A DNA stretch of 64,000 nucleotides, from assembly GCF_000151315.2 (NCBI RefSeq), contig NW_011887303.1, positions 134,001 through 198,000 on the forward strand. The letters run 5' to 3'. Below the pieces are notes generated by a model. That model did no database searches. It was given only the letters and a program-made list of their open reading frames with translations, and was not told where the DNA came from. Made by a program: the position numbers and the translations under genes. Positions 1 through 17,966 of this stretch are shown one piece after another. Positions within the stretch are counted from its first letter, which is position 1. The number at the start of each line of letters is the position of its first letter. Origin of the DNA: Capsaspora owczarzaki ATCC 30864 (lineage: Eukaryota > Opisthokonta > Filasterea).

Positions 1-3000
1 TTTTCGCAAATGACGCGTGTCCTCGACATTCTCGAAGACTACTTGTCGCACTTGCAGATGCCATTCTGCCGGTTGGACGGCTCGACGCTCAACACGGATC
101 GCCAGCACTTGATTGACAAGTTCAACGCGCCCAACTCGCCCATTTTCTGCTTTTTGCTCTCCACACGCGCGGGAGGTCTCGGCATCAACCTGCACACCGC
201 CGACACCATCATCATGTTCGACTCGGACTTTAACCCCCACTCGGACATGCAGGCTCTGAGTCGCGCCCACCGCATTGGCCAGAAGAAGCCCGTCACCGTC
301 TACCGCCTCGTGACATCGGACACCATCGAGGAGGGCATCTTGCAGCGAGCCCGCAAAAAGCTCTTGCTTGGTCACGTTGTCGTCGAGAAGCTCGAGGACG
401 GTATCGATGCGCAGGGCATGAGCAATCTGCTCAAGTACGGCGTCCAGTCCTTGTTCGAGTCGGACGATGCCAAGCAAGAGCTGAACTTGATGGCGAGCGG
501 CTCCACCGTTTCCCTCACGACCCACGCTGCGGCGATTGCGAGCTCCACCACCAAAGCCATGTACGAGGACTCGCTGATCGAGCAGCTGCTCGACAATCCG
601 GCCGCCTTCCTGCTGAGCAGCAGCGGCGGCGGTGAGGATGCAGCCAAGCAGCCTGCCAGCAAGTCGGGCGATCAACAAGAAGGGTCGGACTCGGACGCCA
701 TTCCCGGTGCCAGTGGGAGCGCGCCCATCGGCGCAGTCTCGGCCTCTGCTGTTGACGCACTCAAGAGCTTTGCCCTGGCCAAGGTCTGGCAAGAGGAAAA
801 GACCGAGGCGGAGCCCACACCCGCTGCGGACGAGCCAGAGCAGGCTGTTGACCCTGACGCCCAGCCGGCAGACCAGGCGGAGGATTACTGGGAGAAGCTC
901 CTGCGCGAGCGCCACGAGGCGCTCAACCAGAAGCAAGAAGAGCAAGAAACCGGCCGGCGTGCGCGCAAAAAGATCAGCTACCTGGACGCCGACCTCCTTG
1001 CCAAGCGGCAACGCAAGCTTCTCCGTCAGAAAGACAGGGAGCGCCGCTTGGCCATCGCTGCTCGGCGCGCCAATGGCGAAATCGTCACCGATGAAGAGGA
1101 CGAAGACGATGACGATGACGACGACGAGGACGATGACGACTCTTCGAGCGAGGACGAGTACCTCAATCCCGACAAGGTCAACTCTGATGAAACGGACGAA
1201 GACGACGATGAAGATGGCGACGGAGGCGGTGAGGATGGCGCAGCCGCCGATGCTGCCGACCTGGGTGACGCCAAGCCGAAAATGTCGCACGGCAACTCGA
1301 TTCTCCGTGGATCGCGTCCAAGACGTGACAGCTCCAACTCGAACGAGCCGCGCAGGCGTGGCCGACCGCGCATCTACCCGGATGGCTACAAGGCGGCGCG
1401 CAAGCAAATGCGGCAACGCGGACCAGCAACCGCCTCGACCGGCATTGCGCCCGTGGCCCAGCATCTGCCGTCGCTCCACCGTCTCGCAATGTCCCAAGGT
1501 GGTATGCAGCACGAGCGACCTGGCGGTAGCTTCCCGGTCAGCCCCATTGTGGCGTCTTACACGCTTGTGCCGGCCCCGCGTGTGCCCGGAGAGTCTGGCG
1601 TCCTGCTGCTGGGCAAGGACAAGCTCCTGTACGAGCTGCACCTTGATGACATTGATCCGTACACTGATCAGTTGACGGAGGCTGGCCAGCGCAAGCTCGA
1701 CGCGCTCATTGCGGAGAATGCGAACAAACCACCACCGCCAGAAGTGCCAGCAGCGTCCGAGTCTGAATCGGCTACAGTCACAGCCAATGGACAGAGCGAA
1801 GAGCGACCCGTGCAAGAGGCAGTCCCCGCACCACCAGAATCAGAGCCAGAGCCCGAGCCAGAACCAGCACCAGCACCAGTACCAGTCGTATCAACCGCAC
1901 CGCCAGCAATCATTATCAGTTTGGACGACGATTCCAATGACAGCTTTGACTCTGCCGAGCCAACACCAACCAAGCCAATGCAAACTGATCCCCTTGCTGC
2001 TGCGGTAACGGCTCGCAATGCACCCAAGAGCGACACAAAGGCTCCTGGCAACCTCGCCTCAGCAGCGGTACCGGCCGAGATTGCCAAGTCAAGTGAAACA
2101 GTGGCGGCTGCTGCTGCTTCAACGGCAAACCCACCTCCACAGCAGCAGCAGCAACAGCAGCAACAGCAGCAACAGCAGCAGGGCCCCTCCGAAACACCCG
2201 CTTCGGAAACCAAAGAATACACATTCTGGGAGCTGTTCGTTACACCAGATGAACAATTCATGCTTCGTGAGCTCTTTACCCCGGAAGGGACGGCCGCCAA
2301 GGAGCAGCCGCTCGAACCAACCGCCAAGCGCGCTGGTGATGCAAAGTGGGAGGTCCGCCCTCCCAAGCGGCAACGGATGGATGGCGTTTTCGAGATTCGC
2401 CCAGCTCTTCCGCCGCGCGGCATCGCTTTCACTCCAGCTGGAATACCCATTGCTGTTAAGCGCGCTCGAGCGTACAAGTCTGGACGCTTCAATCGGTCTG
2501 ACACCAAGCCGGTGGGCATGGAGAGCAAGTTCCACCAGTACAATCCGGCCGGAGCAGACACGAACAACGCTGCTGCTGCCAGCGCGTCTGCTGCGGGAGA
2601 CTCGGCCTCAGCAGGTGCCATCATGGGCGCTGAAGGCGGCGGCTCATCGGTGGTGCTGACGGCCAAGAAGACGACGGTCGATCCCGCGCTGTCCCACCAA
2701 AGCTCTCGAACGCCTTCGGCTTCCGACTCGCCAACGCCCTCGAGCTCTCGTCCGCAGCCAAGTCTCCCGCAACACCCCTTGCATCGGCTGCAGCAGCAGC
2801 ATGCTCAAAACCTCCAGTACCGCCACCCGTACCAACAGCAGCCGTCCTACGCCTACCACCAACCTCCAGCGATGGATTTGAACTTTCCCCCGCCGCCTCC
2901 GCCGCCGCCAATGTTCCACGACCCCAACTATGCGCACTTTATGCAGCAGCATCAGCAGCAGGTCATGTACTTTCAGCAACAGCAGCAACAGCTCCAGCAG

Positions 3001-3389
3001 CAATGGCAGCAGTGGCACTACCAGCAACAACACTGGCCGCAAGCACCGCAGCAGTGGCAGCAAGGGAATGGCGAGTACCAATATCCGCAGCAGCACTCTG
3101 GTGGCGATCCGCAACACGAGCAATCGCATCCGCAGCAGCAGCAGCAGCAACAGCTGCAGCAGCAGCAGCAGCAGCAGCATTATCAACAGGCGCCGCCGTC
3201 GTCGCAGCAGCAGCACCCACAACAAGCTGATCACCAGCAGCACCATCACCAGCACGATTCTCAGCAGCAGCAACAGTATCAACAACACCAGCACGATCAT
3301 CATCAGCAGCAGCAGCAACAACAGCAACAGCATTATCAACAGCACCACCAACACGAGCCGCAGCAGCACCATCACCAACACGATCCGCA

Positions 3390-3420
<31 letters not shown>

Positions 3421-3600
3421 TACCCGCAGCAGTATGCAACTGGATATTCGGATGCAGCTGGCAATGCGTACGTTCCTGTCGTGTTTGTCGATGCATCCTC
3501 GATGCAGCAAATGTATACTGGCGGCTATGTCCAACCTCAGCAGCAGCAACAACCACAGCAGCAGCAGCAGCAGCAACAGCAACAACAGCTGCAACAGTAG
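1..3600 (+). CDS. CHD4: Mi-2/CHD-type chromatin remodelling ATPase, C-terminal part (5' end outside window)
   Basis: The reading frame is open from base 1 (FSQM...) to the stop at 3598-3600, so only the last 1199 residues are here. The first ~125 residues are the second helicase lobe of a SNF2 ATPase, with RLDGST, LLSTRAGGLGINL and SRAHRIGQ. Next come LLKYGVQSLF and then EDYWEKLLRERHE (near base 880), the linker typical of CHD3/4/5 (Mi-2) proteins rather than CHD1. Then follow a basic stretch, a run of Asp/Glu (about 1093-1215), an AT-hook (RRRGRPRIY, about 1350) and long Gln-rich segments (2140-2180 and about 2930-3597). By family it should slide nucleosomes in the nucleus. PHD fingers and chromodomains would lie upstream and cannot be checked. 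The Gln/His-rich tail of several hundred residues is longer than in animal Mi-2 proteins. CHD1 is the main alternative. The symbol is given at family level only. Confidence 0.88.
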
Positions 3601-3901
3601 GAATTGATTTTGTCGTCCCGTGCCTTCATGTACAACAATACTTTGAATCCTTTTCTAATACCATCTGATCTCTGCACTGAATCTTTGCTCTTGTTACCCG
3701 TATTTTCCAGTGACGCTGTCGCATTTTTTGCCGTGATGTATGGATTTTGCATTGCGCAGTCTTTTCTCTTCCTCCTCCTTTAGCCACAGTCTGTTCATCT
3801 TCCTCTTTTCGTTGAGTGTCTCGCTTGCCACACTCGCTCCGCTCACCATCTGCTGCACACCTCTGCACCCCTTTTGTTTTCATCTCCAGGATCCAACCAC
3901 C
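3601..3901. other. spacer between CHD and AASS
   Basis: No gene is seen. It should hold the 3' UTR of the CHD gene and the promoter of AASS. The frame of AASS stays open upstream to an ATG at 3740, but a good acceptor (CTCCAG at about 3884-3889) suggests a leader intron. The start at 3902, preceded by CCACC, is preferred. Confidence 0.5.
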
Positions 3902-8677
<4,776 letters not shown>

Positions 8678-8911
8678 TCATTCGTCATAAAGTGGTTGTT
8701 TTGATGTCAACGTTCATACATTCGAATTGGGATTGTGAAATAATGGGCTGGCGGCGGGAGGGAGCGTCCTGCTGAATGACAGCAAGTGACCAACGGGGCC
8801 AAAGCACAACAAGATGTGGATGATGGGACTTTTGTAGGGAACGGAGGTACATGATACAACAAGAAAACAACGAGCTCAAAACCAATAACAAAATTTGCGT
8901 GACCCATGGAA

Positions 8912-11475
8912 TCACTTGCGACCACGCGTGGATTTTCCTCGAGTCGCCGCCTTGCCTCGGCCACCGCGAGCGGCGGACTTTCGAGGAGCCTCTTCCTCCT
9001 CATCCTCGTCCTCGTCGTCATCGGCTTCATCTTCTTCTTCGTCGTCGTCGTCGTCTTCTTCTTCTTCTTCCTCTTCATCTTCTTCGTCTTCCGCCTCGTC
9101 CTCATCGTCTTGGTCGCCAGACATGTCGGCGGTCATCAACTGCTGGACTTCGAGTGCTGTCTGCTTGGGAACAGTGCCTGGGACCAAGGAGTTGGCGTTG
9201 CTCAAATGCTCCAACGCCCGCGCTCGCCAAGCGTCAAATTCCTCGTCTGGGCACACGTCTGCCATGTGCACCGACGTGTTCATCAACTGCAGCAACATCA
9301 TCACCCGAGAGAACAGGGGTTGAGTCCATTTTCCGGAAAAAAAAAACCAATGCCTATTTTCCATTTTCAGTTTTGCTTACATGTCGCTCAAGCCGCGCCT
9401 TCTCGGCGTTGGTCGAGCAAAGAGCAAGACCTCGAGTGAAGCACTTGACGGCTGAAAATAAAGAGCGAGCGGCACATCATGACATAGGGTGAGCGCTCGA
9501 CCAGAAGAGCAAACGAAACAAAACACATCATTTACATACCCTCCGTAAGGTGACCTGCTGCAGAGTCTGCATCTTCAGCCTCGACGTGCGCGAGGCCAGC
9601 ATCCGTCAGCGCTTGTCCCATGATGGTCAGCAATGAAAGCCGGTTGCCGTCCACTGCATCAAATCTCCGTTAGAACACAGTTTTCAACAGTTTTCAAAAC
9701 CAATAGACGTTGCAGCTTTTCTTACGGTCAAGAGCAACGCTTGCAATATCACGAGACTTCAGTGCAATTTCTTCACGCTCCTCGACGGGCAGGTAGGTCG
9801 AGTAGTGGTGCAAGGCGCTGGCAAACTCTTCGAGGAAACTGACATCATTCACAGTTGCAGTCTTGCGAGTCATTGCAGTCGCATGATCCGGCACCGAGGT
9901 GGCTGGGGTTTTGCCAGGTCGCGCATACAGCCCGTCGACAATGTCAAACGCACGGCGCACGAGAACCATGTCTCGTTGTTCTTTGCTGTGCGACGGAGCC
10001 TGGAGAAGCGATTCCTCGTCCGCAATTGCCTGAATGATGTCAGAGTGCCAACACAGAGTTCCATTTGGTTGGTGTGTCGCACCAACGCACATGTACACCA
10101 ACACAAAAAATCAATGACAAACAATTTTCCAAACCTTATGCACGAGCGTTTGGCTCAAGCCTTGCATGGACGCTTGATCTTCCGGATTCAGTTGCAACGC
10201 GTGCTCAAAGTGGGAAATGGCATCGTCAAAGTACCGTTGCTCGCCCAGCAATCCGGCGAGCTGGGACCAACACAAGCCCAGATAAAAGTAGTGCTGGAGG
10301 ATGAAATGCAAGGCGTCAGTTGTCATTCCATTGCATGTTTGCAGAGTTCGTGGCGGCTGCGTGATATGCATACCTTATAGGTGATGGGTGTAGCATCAGG
10401 AACACCAGCTTCACTCTCTTGAATCTCGCCATGAAGCTCGTGCGTGGCGCCCTGCAAGAGTTTCATCGCCACATCGGTCGCGCCGGCCGCTACCAAAGGT
10501 TCGGCAAAAAGCAAGTGAGTATTCATTCTATGACTTGAGTTGCTTTACCACAAGTCCCACTTTGCTCAAAACTCACCGAGCTCTGCCATGGCTGTCTTGA
10601 ACAATGCAATGCCATCGGAATCGCCATCAGCAACGTTCACTGCCACGTCCTGTCCGACCAAAAACAGTAAAAATTCACAACAGATCAAAAGTCAGAGGGT
10701 AGACCAACCATGCAAGCACGTGTGTGTGTGTGTGTGTGTGTTCACCACAGCGACCGCGTCATGACAAAAAAAATGAGGATGTTTCCGAGCTGCTAAGAAA
10801 CCACGCCTTCTTTTGTGTTTGTTTTGTTCTTGATTTGTTCCCATTTGCGTTCTCAACCCCACCGCACCCCAATATACATGCCATGCGATGTCTGCTCCTC
10901 AATCTATGCGAGGTCAATCTGCCAATGCTTGCTCGCTCGCTCGGTGTGACGCGGGGGATTTTGTTTCCTACTTTTGTTTCAAATCCCGCTGAAGAAGTGT
11001 CGTTTCGGCGTTTCCCACATCACATCACCTCCCTTCGTCCCCTTTGTCCGAGCCGCTTCACTCAGGATACCATTCACTTGGTCGGCAGTTTTTTGTTCCG
11101 CGCCCCCCCCCCTCCGAGTCGTGTGAAGCGAAAGGGGAGAACGAGGTCCCTTACAGCGTGGTTTGCGTCGCTCGCTGCCTCGTCGTGGTCTGCGCTGTGA
11201 CCGTTCGTTGCGCGGCTGGCTGCTGCGTGGGACGACGTTGCATGGCTCACTGCGACCACTGCGGCTGCGGCTGCTGCGGCGTCGGCGTCCGAGCTGGTGC
11301 GCGCGACCTTGCTCACTGCGCCATTGCCACTACTGCCACCGCTCGTCGTCGTCGTCGTCGTCGTCGTCAAAGCCGTCGCCGCGCGTTCATCCAGCAGCTC
11401 GGCAGCCGCAACGTCCGAATGTGTGCGCTTGCTGCGGAGTCCCGTCGGTCGACTCGAGCTCTTTGTGCTGCTCAT
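8912..11475 (-). CDS. TPR-repeat protein with acidic, basic-ended tail
   Basis: Eight-exon model: 11475-11155, 10649-10577, 10489-10374, 10293-10135, 10029-9726, 9653-9540, 9451-9381, 9286-8912, giving about 510 residues. Exon 1 is low-complexity (Ala, Ser, Thr run). The middle exons form helical repeats: FYLGLCWSQLAGLLGE followed by AISHFEHALQLNPED is a textbook tetratricopeptide unit, and AVKCFTRGLAL resembles another. The last exon ends in a long Glu/Asp stretch and then a basic end, RGGRGKAATRGKSTRGRK, suggesting a nuclear or chaperone-like protein. The exon 2/3 junction is uncertain: a larger exon 3 beginning near 10527 would add residues containing LLFAEPLVAAG. Architecture loosely recalls yeast ETT1/Nro1, but I cannot assign it. 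Intron 1 is 505 bp and contains a GT repeat (about 10721-10741). Convergent with AASS (234-bp spacer). Confidence 0.7.
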
Positions 11476-11869
11476 TCGCGCGGAAATAAAAAAAAAATGT
11501 GAGAAAGTGAAAATGTAAGACTGTCTCAGAAAAACAAAAAGGCCAACGACGACGAGGGTTTCTCAGAAAGCCCAAGAGACTCATCATCATCATCATCATG
11601 GTTTAAACAAGTTCATTCATCACACGCTGTGGTGCTACGAAAGGAGGGGTAGGGGAGGGCAGAGGAGGGAAGCGAAGGGAAGAGATTCTGAGCAAATCAG
11701 ACGAGAGATCCGTTGCTTTGCTTTGTCTGCCATGTTCGATTATCCCCCCCTCCTCCCACCACAACCTCCCCAAATGCCCTTCCATTCTCCATTCTCGTTC
11801 TCAGTTTCCCAAGTCTTATTCCCCATTTCTACGAGCCACTCCTTCTTACCCATCGAACCCATACGTCGA
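11476..11869. other. divergent promoter region, TPR gene / cytochrome b561
   Basis: About 394 bp between two start codons pointing outward. It holds an (ATC)n stretch at about 11583-11598 and pyrimidine-rich sequence just upstream of the b561 start. The b561 frame is open upstream to an ATG at 11723, so a longer N-terminus is possible. No core promoter motif is convincing. Confidence 0.45.
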
Positions 11870-12817
11870 ATGCCGCCATCGCCGACCGCAACCTCAGCCT
11901 CGGCCGCTGCTGCTGGTTCTTTATCATCCACCTCATCGGCAACTGCTGCCTCTGCCTCAGCCTCGTCCGCGACCCTGCCGGACAAGCCATCCGCGAGTAG
12001 TGCATCGGGCTGGGCGGCGACCGGCGAGGTCCTTGCGCGGTCCATTGCGCGCATCCCGCATCCGCCGCTCTGGCTGCCAGTCAGCGCAAGTCTCTTTGCA
12101 GGAGGCGTCGTCGTGTACCACGTCCTCTTCACATACGGCCTGTCGACAGCCATCTTTGCCTACCACCCGTTGCTCATGGCCATCGGGGTACGCCCAGCAC
12201 ATGTTGACATTCTGAGAATTAGCAAACTCACTTGACATGTCTCAGATTATTTTTGAAGGTCGCTCATTTCATTTCATTTCATTATGTGTGTATGTGTATG
12301 TGTATGTGTGTTTGTCGCTGTTTGGTAGTACTTTATGTTGCTCTTGCCAGCTTCACACTTTCTGGGCAGATACTCGCCGCTGCCGCAAGGCCAAGCAAGC
12401 TTCCCAAGAGCGCGCAAGGTGAACTGGCATTGGATTGCAATGGCCGTGGCGATGGTTGCCATTGTCGGTGGGTTTTACGCCATCTACGAATCGCGCACCA
12501 GAAACAACAAAATCCACTTCAAGTCGTGGCACGCCAAGATTGGCGTCGCTGCGATCGTCTTTGCCATCGTGCAGGGCTTCTCGGCGCTGCCAATGCGATT
12601 CCCAAATCTCCGACCTGCTGGCTTTGATATGGGCCAGAACGTGCGCCTTCACCGCATCTGGTCGGTTGTCGTCCTTGCCGCAACGGCCGTCTGTCTGATT
12701 CTGAGCTTTTTCACCGGCTGGTTTCTCCGGAACTCGTCGCTATCCATGGCACTCGTTATGGTCTTGTGCGTTGTTGTGACTGTCGGCTCTGCGTGCCGCT
12801 CGGCATTGAGGTTGTAG
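11870..12817 (+). CDS. Cytochrome b561-domain membrane protein (CYB561D type)
   Basis: Two exons, 11870-12187 and 12329-12817, give 268 residues. A Ser/Ala-rich head of about 65 residues precedes the membrane part. FAYHPLLMAIG followed by the exon-2 start YFMLL matches the first haem-histidine helix of cytochrome b561 proteins (consensus near SWHPLLM). KIHFKSWHAKIG and LHRIWSVVV match the later conserved histidines. Five to six hydrophobic helices follow. Family members pass electrons across membranes, using ascorbate or similar donors, through two b haems. The short form without DOMON domains fits the CYB561D1/D2 branch. Alternative start at 11723 would add 49 residues of no clear meaning. 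The intron (141 bp) contains a TGTATG-type repeat. Confidence 0.87.
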
Positions 12818-13065
12818 ATCCGATTCATCTGGAAATCAAACGTTGAATGTCAACTGACCAAGACGTGCCATCAACATCCTCACCTGCCATTGCTTTTGCC
12901 AGTCTGTGCGCGATTGATTCATTGATTGATTGGCGCGCCAGCGAGTGCGCAATGTGGCAGTGTTTTTTTGTACAACATCATGCTTATTCAGTTATTCATC
13001 GGATGGCAAAGCAGTGTTCACACTTCCGGCAGCAGGGACATGCTATAGTATTCAAGCCACTGGAA

Positions 13066-16000
13066 TCATCTCTTGTCGTAAATCTTAAACCGCATCACAA
13101 GGTAGGCCAGGATCCGCCAGAAAATCCAAAACACGGACAGGGCCAAAAAATTAATCCACAAGTTGTCGTTGAGAGACTCTGGACCAAAGCCCCAAGCAGA
13201 GAGAATGTCGTCTGGCGGGAATGGATAGGATACAGTCGTGGACGAGACGCAGCAGACGGTAGTGCCATTCAGATTCACCACAATCTGCGGAAAAGCAGGA
13301 TGTTGCACCAAATCACAGTTAGAGATGCGCTGTAGGCTATACTTTCAAAGATCAGCGTCATACATCTTGGCAGGGAGTGGTCGGAACGAAACACGCGTAG
13401 CAATCGGACGTTTGGGTGTAGTCGTTTTGGCCTTGAAAGTTGTTAATGGCCAAGCCATTGAGCGCATAGTTCAGGAAGGACTGTGTGTGTGTGGGGGGGG
13501 GGAGGGTGTGTATTCAGATGGTTAGCGCACAGCACGACGCGCAGGTAGTAGCATCAACGTACGATAACATAGGCCCAGATAAAGTAATCCGGAATCAGCG
13601 GCTTTTGAACGTAAAATCCTACAACGCATGACGGGTCAGCACGCACGCTCCACCGTGCATTTATGTGCCATCGGTAACTCACCCGAGAACAAGAACGACA
13701 GCAAAATGATGGGGAAGATGGCGATATTGGCGCTCTCAAAGTCAGCCGACCCCGCCGCGATAGCCTTGATGAAAGCCAGCGGTTTACAAAAAGTCAGCAA
13801 CGCCATTCCCAGCGCCTCACGCACAAACTTCCGCAACCATCACTACCTGACTCATCGCCAGAGCTGCATCCGTCAAGACCAGCAAGAACAGCACAAACGT
13901 AAAGAAGGCGCCTGCTGTCGATTTGAGTCCCGTCGACCAGTATAGCACGACCGACCACAGCAGTACTTGCAACAGGTTGAATGGCATGTCGGAGATGACA
14001 TTGGCCCAATACCAAGACGAAACTGTGAAGCGAAGCGTTGGGAATCAAGTCGAAATAAGGGCATCTTCAGCACAAACTGCGACCATCTAACCAACCTTGG
14101 TACGTGGCGGCGTGTCTCTCGCGCAAGAAGAACGGACGACTCATCAGTGCTGCATACGATTTCAATCAGCAAGACGACACGACACATCGCATCTTGAAAC
14201 CTGGTGCATCACCAAGAAACTCACAGAATCCAATAAACGCCAAAGCACCGAATGCAAACACTTGAACTGAAAACTGGAGGATGGACACCATGTTGTACAC
14301 ACCCGCTGACGTATGCGGCTGGTTGGAAAACAACGTGCCAAGCACAATGTTGAGAAACACGATGCGTAGAAATCGCGCCGAAAGATAGTACTTGTCGCGA
14401 CACTTTTCCCACCAGAACCGCTCGAGAAGCACGACAAAGTTGTGCCACGCCGAGTTGACAAAGCGAACAGGCTCGTGTTCTTTCTGGCTTGCGTCCACTG
14501 CAGATGCTGCAGCAGTCTGCCGAGCAGAAATGAGGCGTTGCTCGGCCAAGTTGGAACGGCGGTATTCGTCGGCGAAAAAGCCGGCGCTCACTTCGGGACC
14601 TTCCACAGTTCTAGCGTGCTGTCCTGTTCCAGGCCCCGTGACAGCAACTGTGAACAAAAAGGGAAGCGAGAGAGGCAGAGGGGGGACGGGGTACGTGTGA
14701 GCATCATCTCCATCAAACTCAACGTCTGCATGCATGCAACAGCCCAAAAAGCGTTACTGATGTAGTCTGCTGGGTTGGATCCCGGAACAAACTTGAATCC
14801 GAGCTTTTCAAAGTAGGGCACAGTGTTTGGAATCGAGCCCAGATACACCACCTCGCCCTTAACGAGCAGCAGCAGGCGATCAAAGAGGTTGAAAACATCC
14901 TCGCTGGGTTGGTGGATGGTGCAGATGATGCTGCGTCCACGATCGGCAATTTTGCGCACTGCACTCATCACCTCGTACGAAGTCGCCGAGTCGAGACCAG
15001 TGGTGGGTTCATCGAGAAACAGCACGCGACAGTCCGTGATGAGCTCAATGCCAATGTTGACTCGCTTTGCTTGGCCACCAGAGATGCCGCGAATGGTAGC
15101 GCTACCAATGACAGAGTCTGCACACCTCTGCAGCCCAAGAACGTTGATGACATAGTCGACCTGCGTGCAGTTCAGAGCAACAGGTTCAGCAACAAAAGTT
15201 GGCAGAGACATGTTCGACAAGTTGACGACAAGCAAGACCAGTGCCTTACGCGATCGGTGCGTTGCTCGTGAGTTGTGCTGGACGGCAGGCGAAGCCGAGC
15301 CGTGTACATGAGGAGCTCGCGCACAGTCAGAGCTCCAAGGAGGGTGTCTGTTTGCTCGACATAGCCGATAATTCGATGCAGCTCCTTGGTCATCGGCTTG
15401 TTGTTGTACAGCAGGTCGCCTTGGATCACACCGGATGTCTTGCGGCCTGCCAGGACATCCAACAATGTCGACTTGCCGGCGCCAGATGGGCCCATGAGTG
15501 CCGTCAATGTTCCTGGGCGAATGACGCCAGAGACGTTTTTCAGCAGCACCTTGTCCTGCATCTCGGGCTTTGGGAGTCCGCGGCAGGTGATTCCCTTGAT
15601 TTTCTCCTTGAACGTGAGCTTGCGGACGGGAACCTGGACGGTGTAGCTGACATCGACAAATCTGGGATGGAGGAGGACGGAGTATGAGAGGAACAGTTGC
15701 ATCAACCAGAACATAAAAAAAAAAACAATTCAGCGGACTTGGCCCCCGTCGAGCTTGAAATCGTCAGCAAAGACATGCCAGTACGATACACGGGAGATGC
15801 TCTAATTGGCGGGAAAAAATGCGCCGCATTTCACTCGACGCCAGCGATAACTGTGAACGAGCACCGTTCGCGAGAGTTTGTTTTCTTATGGACCCCTCAA
15901 TTCGCATGATGGAGCGGAAAATCGTTCCTTTTTTGATAGACATTGCAATGAAATGACTCTACGCTTACGCAATGGTGATGGGCGCATCGTCGTCGGAGGC

Positions 16001-16330
16001 GAGGTGCACTGCTACAGATGCATCGGGATTGACGGCGTTCTCGTTGTTCCTGTCAGGGTCGCTGCCACTGGGCGGAGTCGAGTCAGCCATCTCGCCCTGT
16101 TGGCTGAGTTCCTCCGGGTTGGTATCATCAATGGCACTGACAGGTGCCGGCGGCGGGGCTTTGGTGAACGTGGCGGGGGCGGAGGGGATGTCCGGGGCTG
16201 TCGGCGTTGATTGTCCGAGTTGGTCGTGGTGGTGCGTGCTGCTGCCCTCGCCTTTGTCTCTGAGGGAGCTCGAGCGCACCGGCGCCTGCATCTCCAGGTC
16301 CGATCGAGTCTCGGACAGCGCAGGCGGCAT
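13066..16330 (-). CDS. ABCG-family half-transporter, copy 1
   Basis: Ten exons: 16330-15969, 15661-15250, 15160-14758, 14647-14225, 14149-14096, 14022-13847, 13764-13683, 13618-13563, 13480-13364, 13284-13066, giving 767 residues. Order is nucleotide-binding domain then membrane domain, as in the White/ABCG group. Visible motifs: Walker A GPSGAGKST, signature ISGGQAKRVNIG, Walker B VLFLDEPTTGLDS and switch TIHQPSE. The membrane half has LMSRPFFLRERHAATYQ before a TM helix, the usual ABCG linker, then an extracellular loop with five Cys (NDYTQTSDCYACFVPTTPCQ, then TTVCC). The substrate is unknown; ABCG proteins often export sterols, lipids or drugs, as dimers. Start: the frame is open a little upstream, but the first in-frame ATG is at 16330. 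The ~120-residue head is low-complexity. A paralogue lies at 38196-41817. Confidence 0.92.
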
Positions 16331-16525
16331 CAGGCTGGAGAGGTTGTTGTTGGGGTGTTTAGGGTTTTGTTGTTGTTTGTTCCGAGAAGTGGAGCTGGAT
16401 TGTGGAGGTCTGCTGCTCCAACCAAACAATAAAATCGGACGGAGTGTATTCGCTTTCCAACTAGATCTAGACTGTATGGTTGATCTGTCTGACTTTTATA
16501 AAAATTCACTCCGCGTGAAAGCAGT

Positions 16526-16939
16526 TCAAGTGCTTCGTGACATGGGAAACCGTTTCGACAACAACGGCAGCAGCGGCTTTGATTTGATTACAGTCTCCGA
16601 GATGAGCAAGGCGCTGGTCAATACGAATGCTCGGAGAAATTGACTTCTGTCAATTCGAGCCTCGAGCTTGTGATAATCCTGCCAGCGAGTCATCCTGTCG
16701 TCCGACAAATGCGCGCGGGTTGGCAGGTTCAAGTTCGACCCAGCAAGTTTCACTACAATGTGGTGTTTGAATCGCTTTATGTTGGCTATGTCTAACGCCA
16801 CGCTTTCAAGCTTTGGGGGAACTGCATGCCCTCCCGCTCCTTGACTAGTGAGCTCCGTCCCATCGAGCGCAGCCAACACGCTCGCCAATTTCCTGAGTTG
16901 TTCCTTTTCGTAGATCTGCAGCTCGAGCTTTGATTTCAT
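16526..16939 (-). CDS. hypothetical protein, 137 aa, doubtful
   Basis: A single uninterrupted frame starting with ATG at 16939. The predicted product starts MKSKLELQIYEKEQLRKLA and is mixed helical, without low complexity, membrane segments or a motif I know. It begins only 85 bp from the start of the CFA synthase gene on the opposite strand, so they would share a promoter. It ends about 195 bp upstream of the ABCG start. It could be a small gene, a leader exon of the ABCG gene, or chance. I see no family evidence. Confidence 0.3.
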   Translation of the reverse strand: MKSKLELQIYEKEQLRKLASVLAALDGTELTSQGAGGHAVPPKLESVALDIANIKRFKHHIVVKLAGSNLNLPTRAHLSDDRMTRWQDYHKLEARIDRSQFLRAFVLTSALLISETVIKSKPLLPLLSKRFPMSRST

Positions 16940-17023
16940 TGGTTGCTGCTTCTTTTGTGCTTTCTTAATAAATTTACGACTACATGAGTTAGTTCACTCC
17001 AGTTTTCACACACATACACACCA

Positions 17024-17921
17024 ATGTCGGCTGGCAAGCTTCCCCAACTCATCGGCTACGGCATTGACGCAGTTGCGCGCGTCCTCCCCTGCGAGGCGTT
17101 CGTCAACTCGTATCTGCAGACTCTCACTGTCGGCAAGCTCACCGTCATCTCCCCTTCTGGCGCGACCACGGTAAGAAGAATAGCAACAACAAGCATCACA
17201 GTAGAAAAATAAAAAAAACAAAATCACACAAAATGATCACAAAATCTAATCTTAAAAGATTCAAAAAAAAAAAAAAAAAAAAAAAAAAGAAGGAAAAAAA
17301 AAATCGTCACAATCGAGATGTTTTCTCTGTGATTCCGTTGGTTTTTCCCCACAAAGCGACACGACGAGTTCCAATCGTTTGACAATGACAGAGTAATGCG
17401 CCGAGTCCAATCCAATCCAATTGCAGCATGGTTGAGCCACCGTATTGGCGTCCCCTTGACCAGCGAGAGAGGAGAGAGGGTTGAAGGTTGCGCAAAAAAA
17501 TTCGTCTTTTTTTTTTTTTTTTTTTTTTTTATCGAACTGTGAAGCTGTGCGAATTTTGCGATTTTGACGATGATTGGATCGCTGTTCCTGACCTTCGCAC
17601 GCGAGTCAGCCAGCGATGGATTGACGCGTTGAACGAACGAATGAACGAACGAATGAATGAACGAATGAACGAATGAACTGACGTCAAATCACCAAAAGAA
17701 AGGAAATGGGAAAAAAAAAGAAAAAAAAAGAAGGAATTTTGCCGTGTTTTGTATTTTTATTGCTTTTTCCACATCCTTTTCGTTGTGATTTCAGAGTTCC
17801 GACGTAGTTCTTGAGCAAAAACAAAGTGCGTTTCGCTTCCGTGTTCGGCTGCAGCTGCTCATCACTGTGCTGGTCGTTCCGAACGAACGATGAAAAAAAA
17901 AATCCCAATTCCACAACACGA

Positions 17922-17966
<45 letters not shown>

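Noticed and set aside
2644-3594. Long Leu-, Cys- or Ala-rich frames opposite the CHD gene
   Set aside because: They are antisense readings of CAG/CAA repeats that code the Gln tail.
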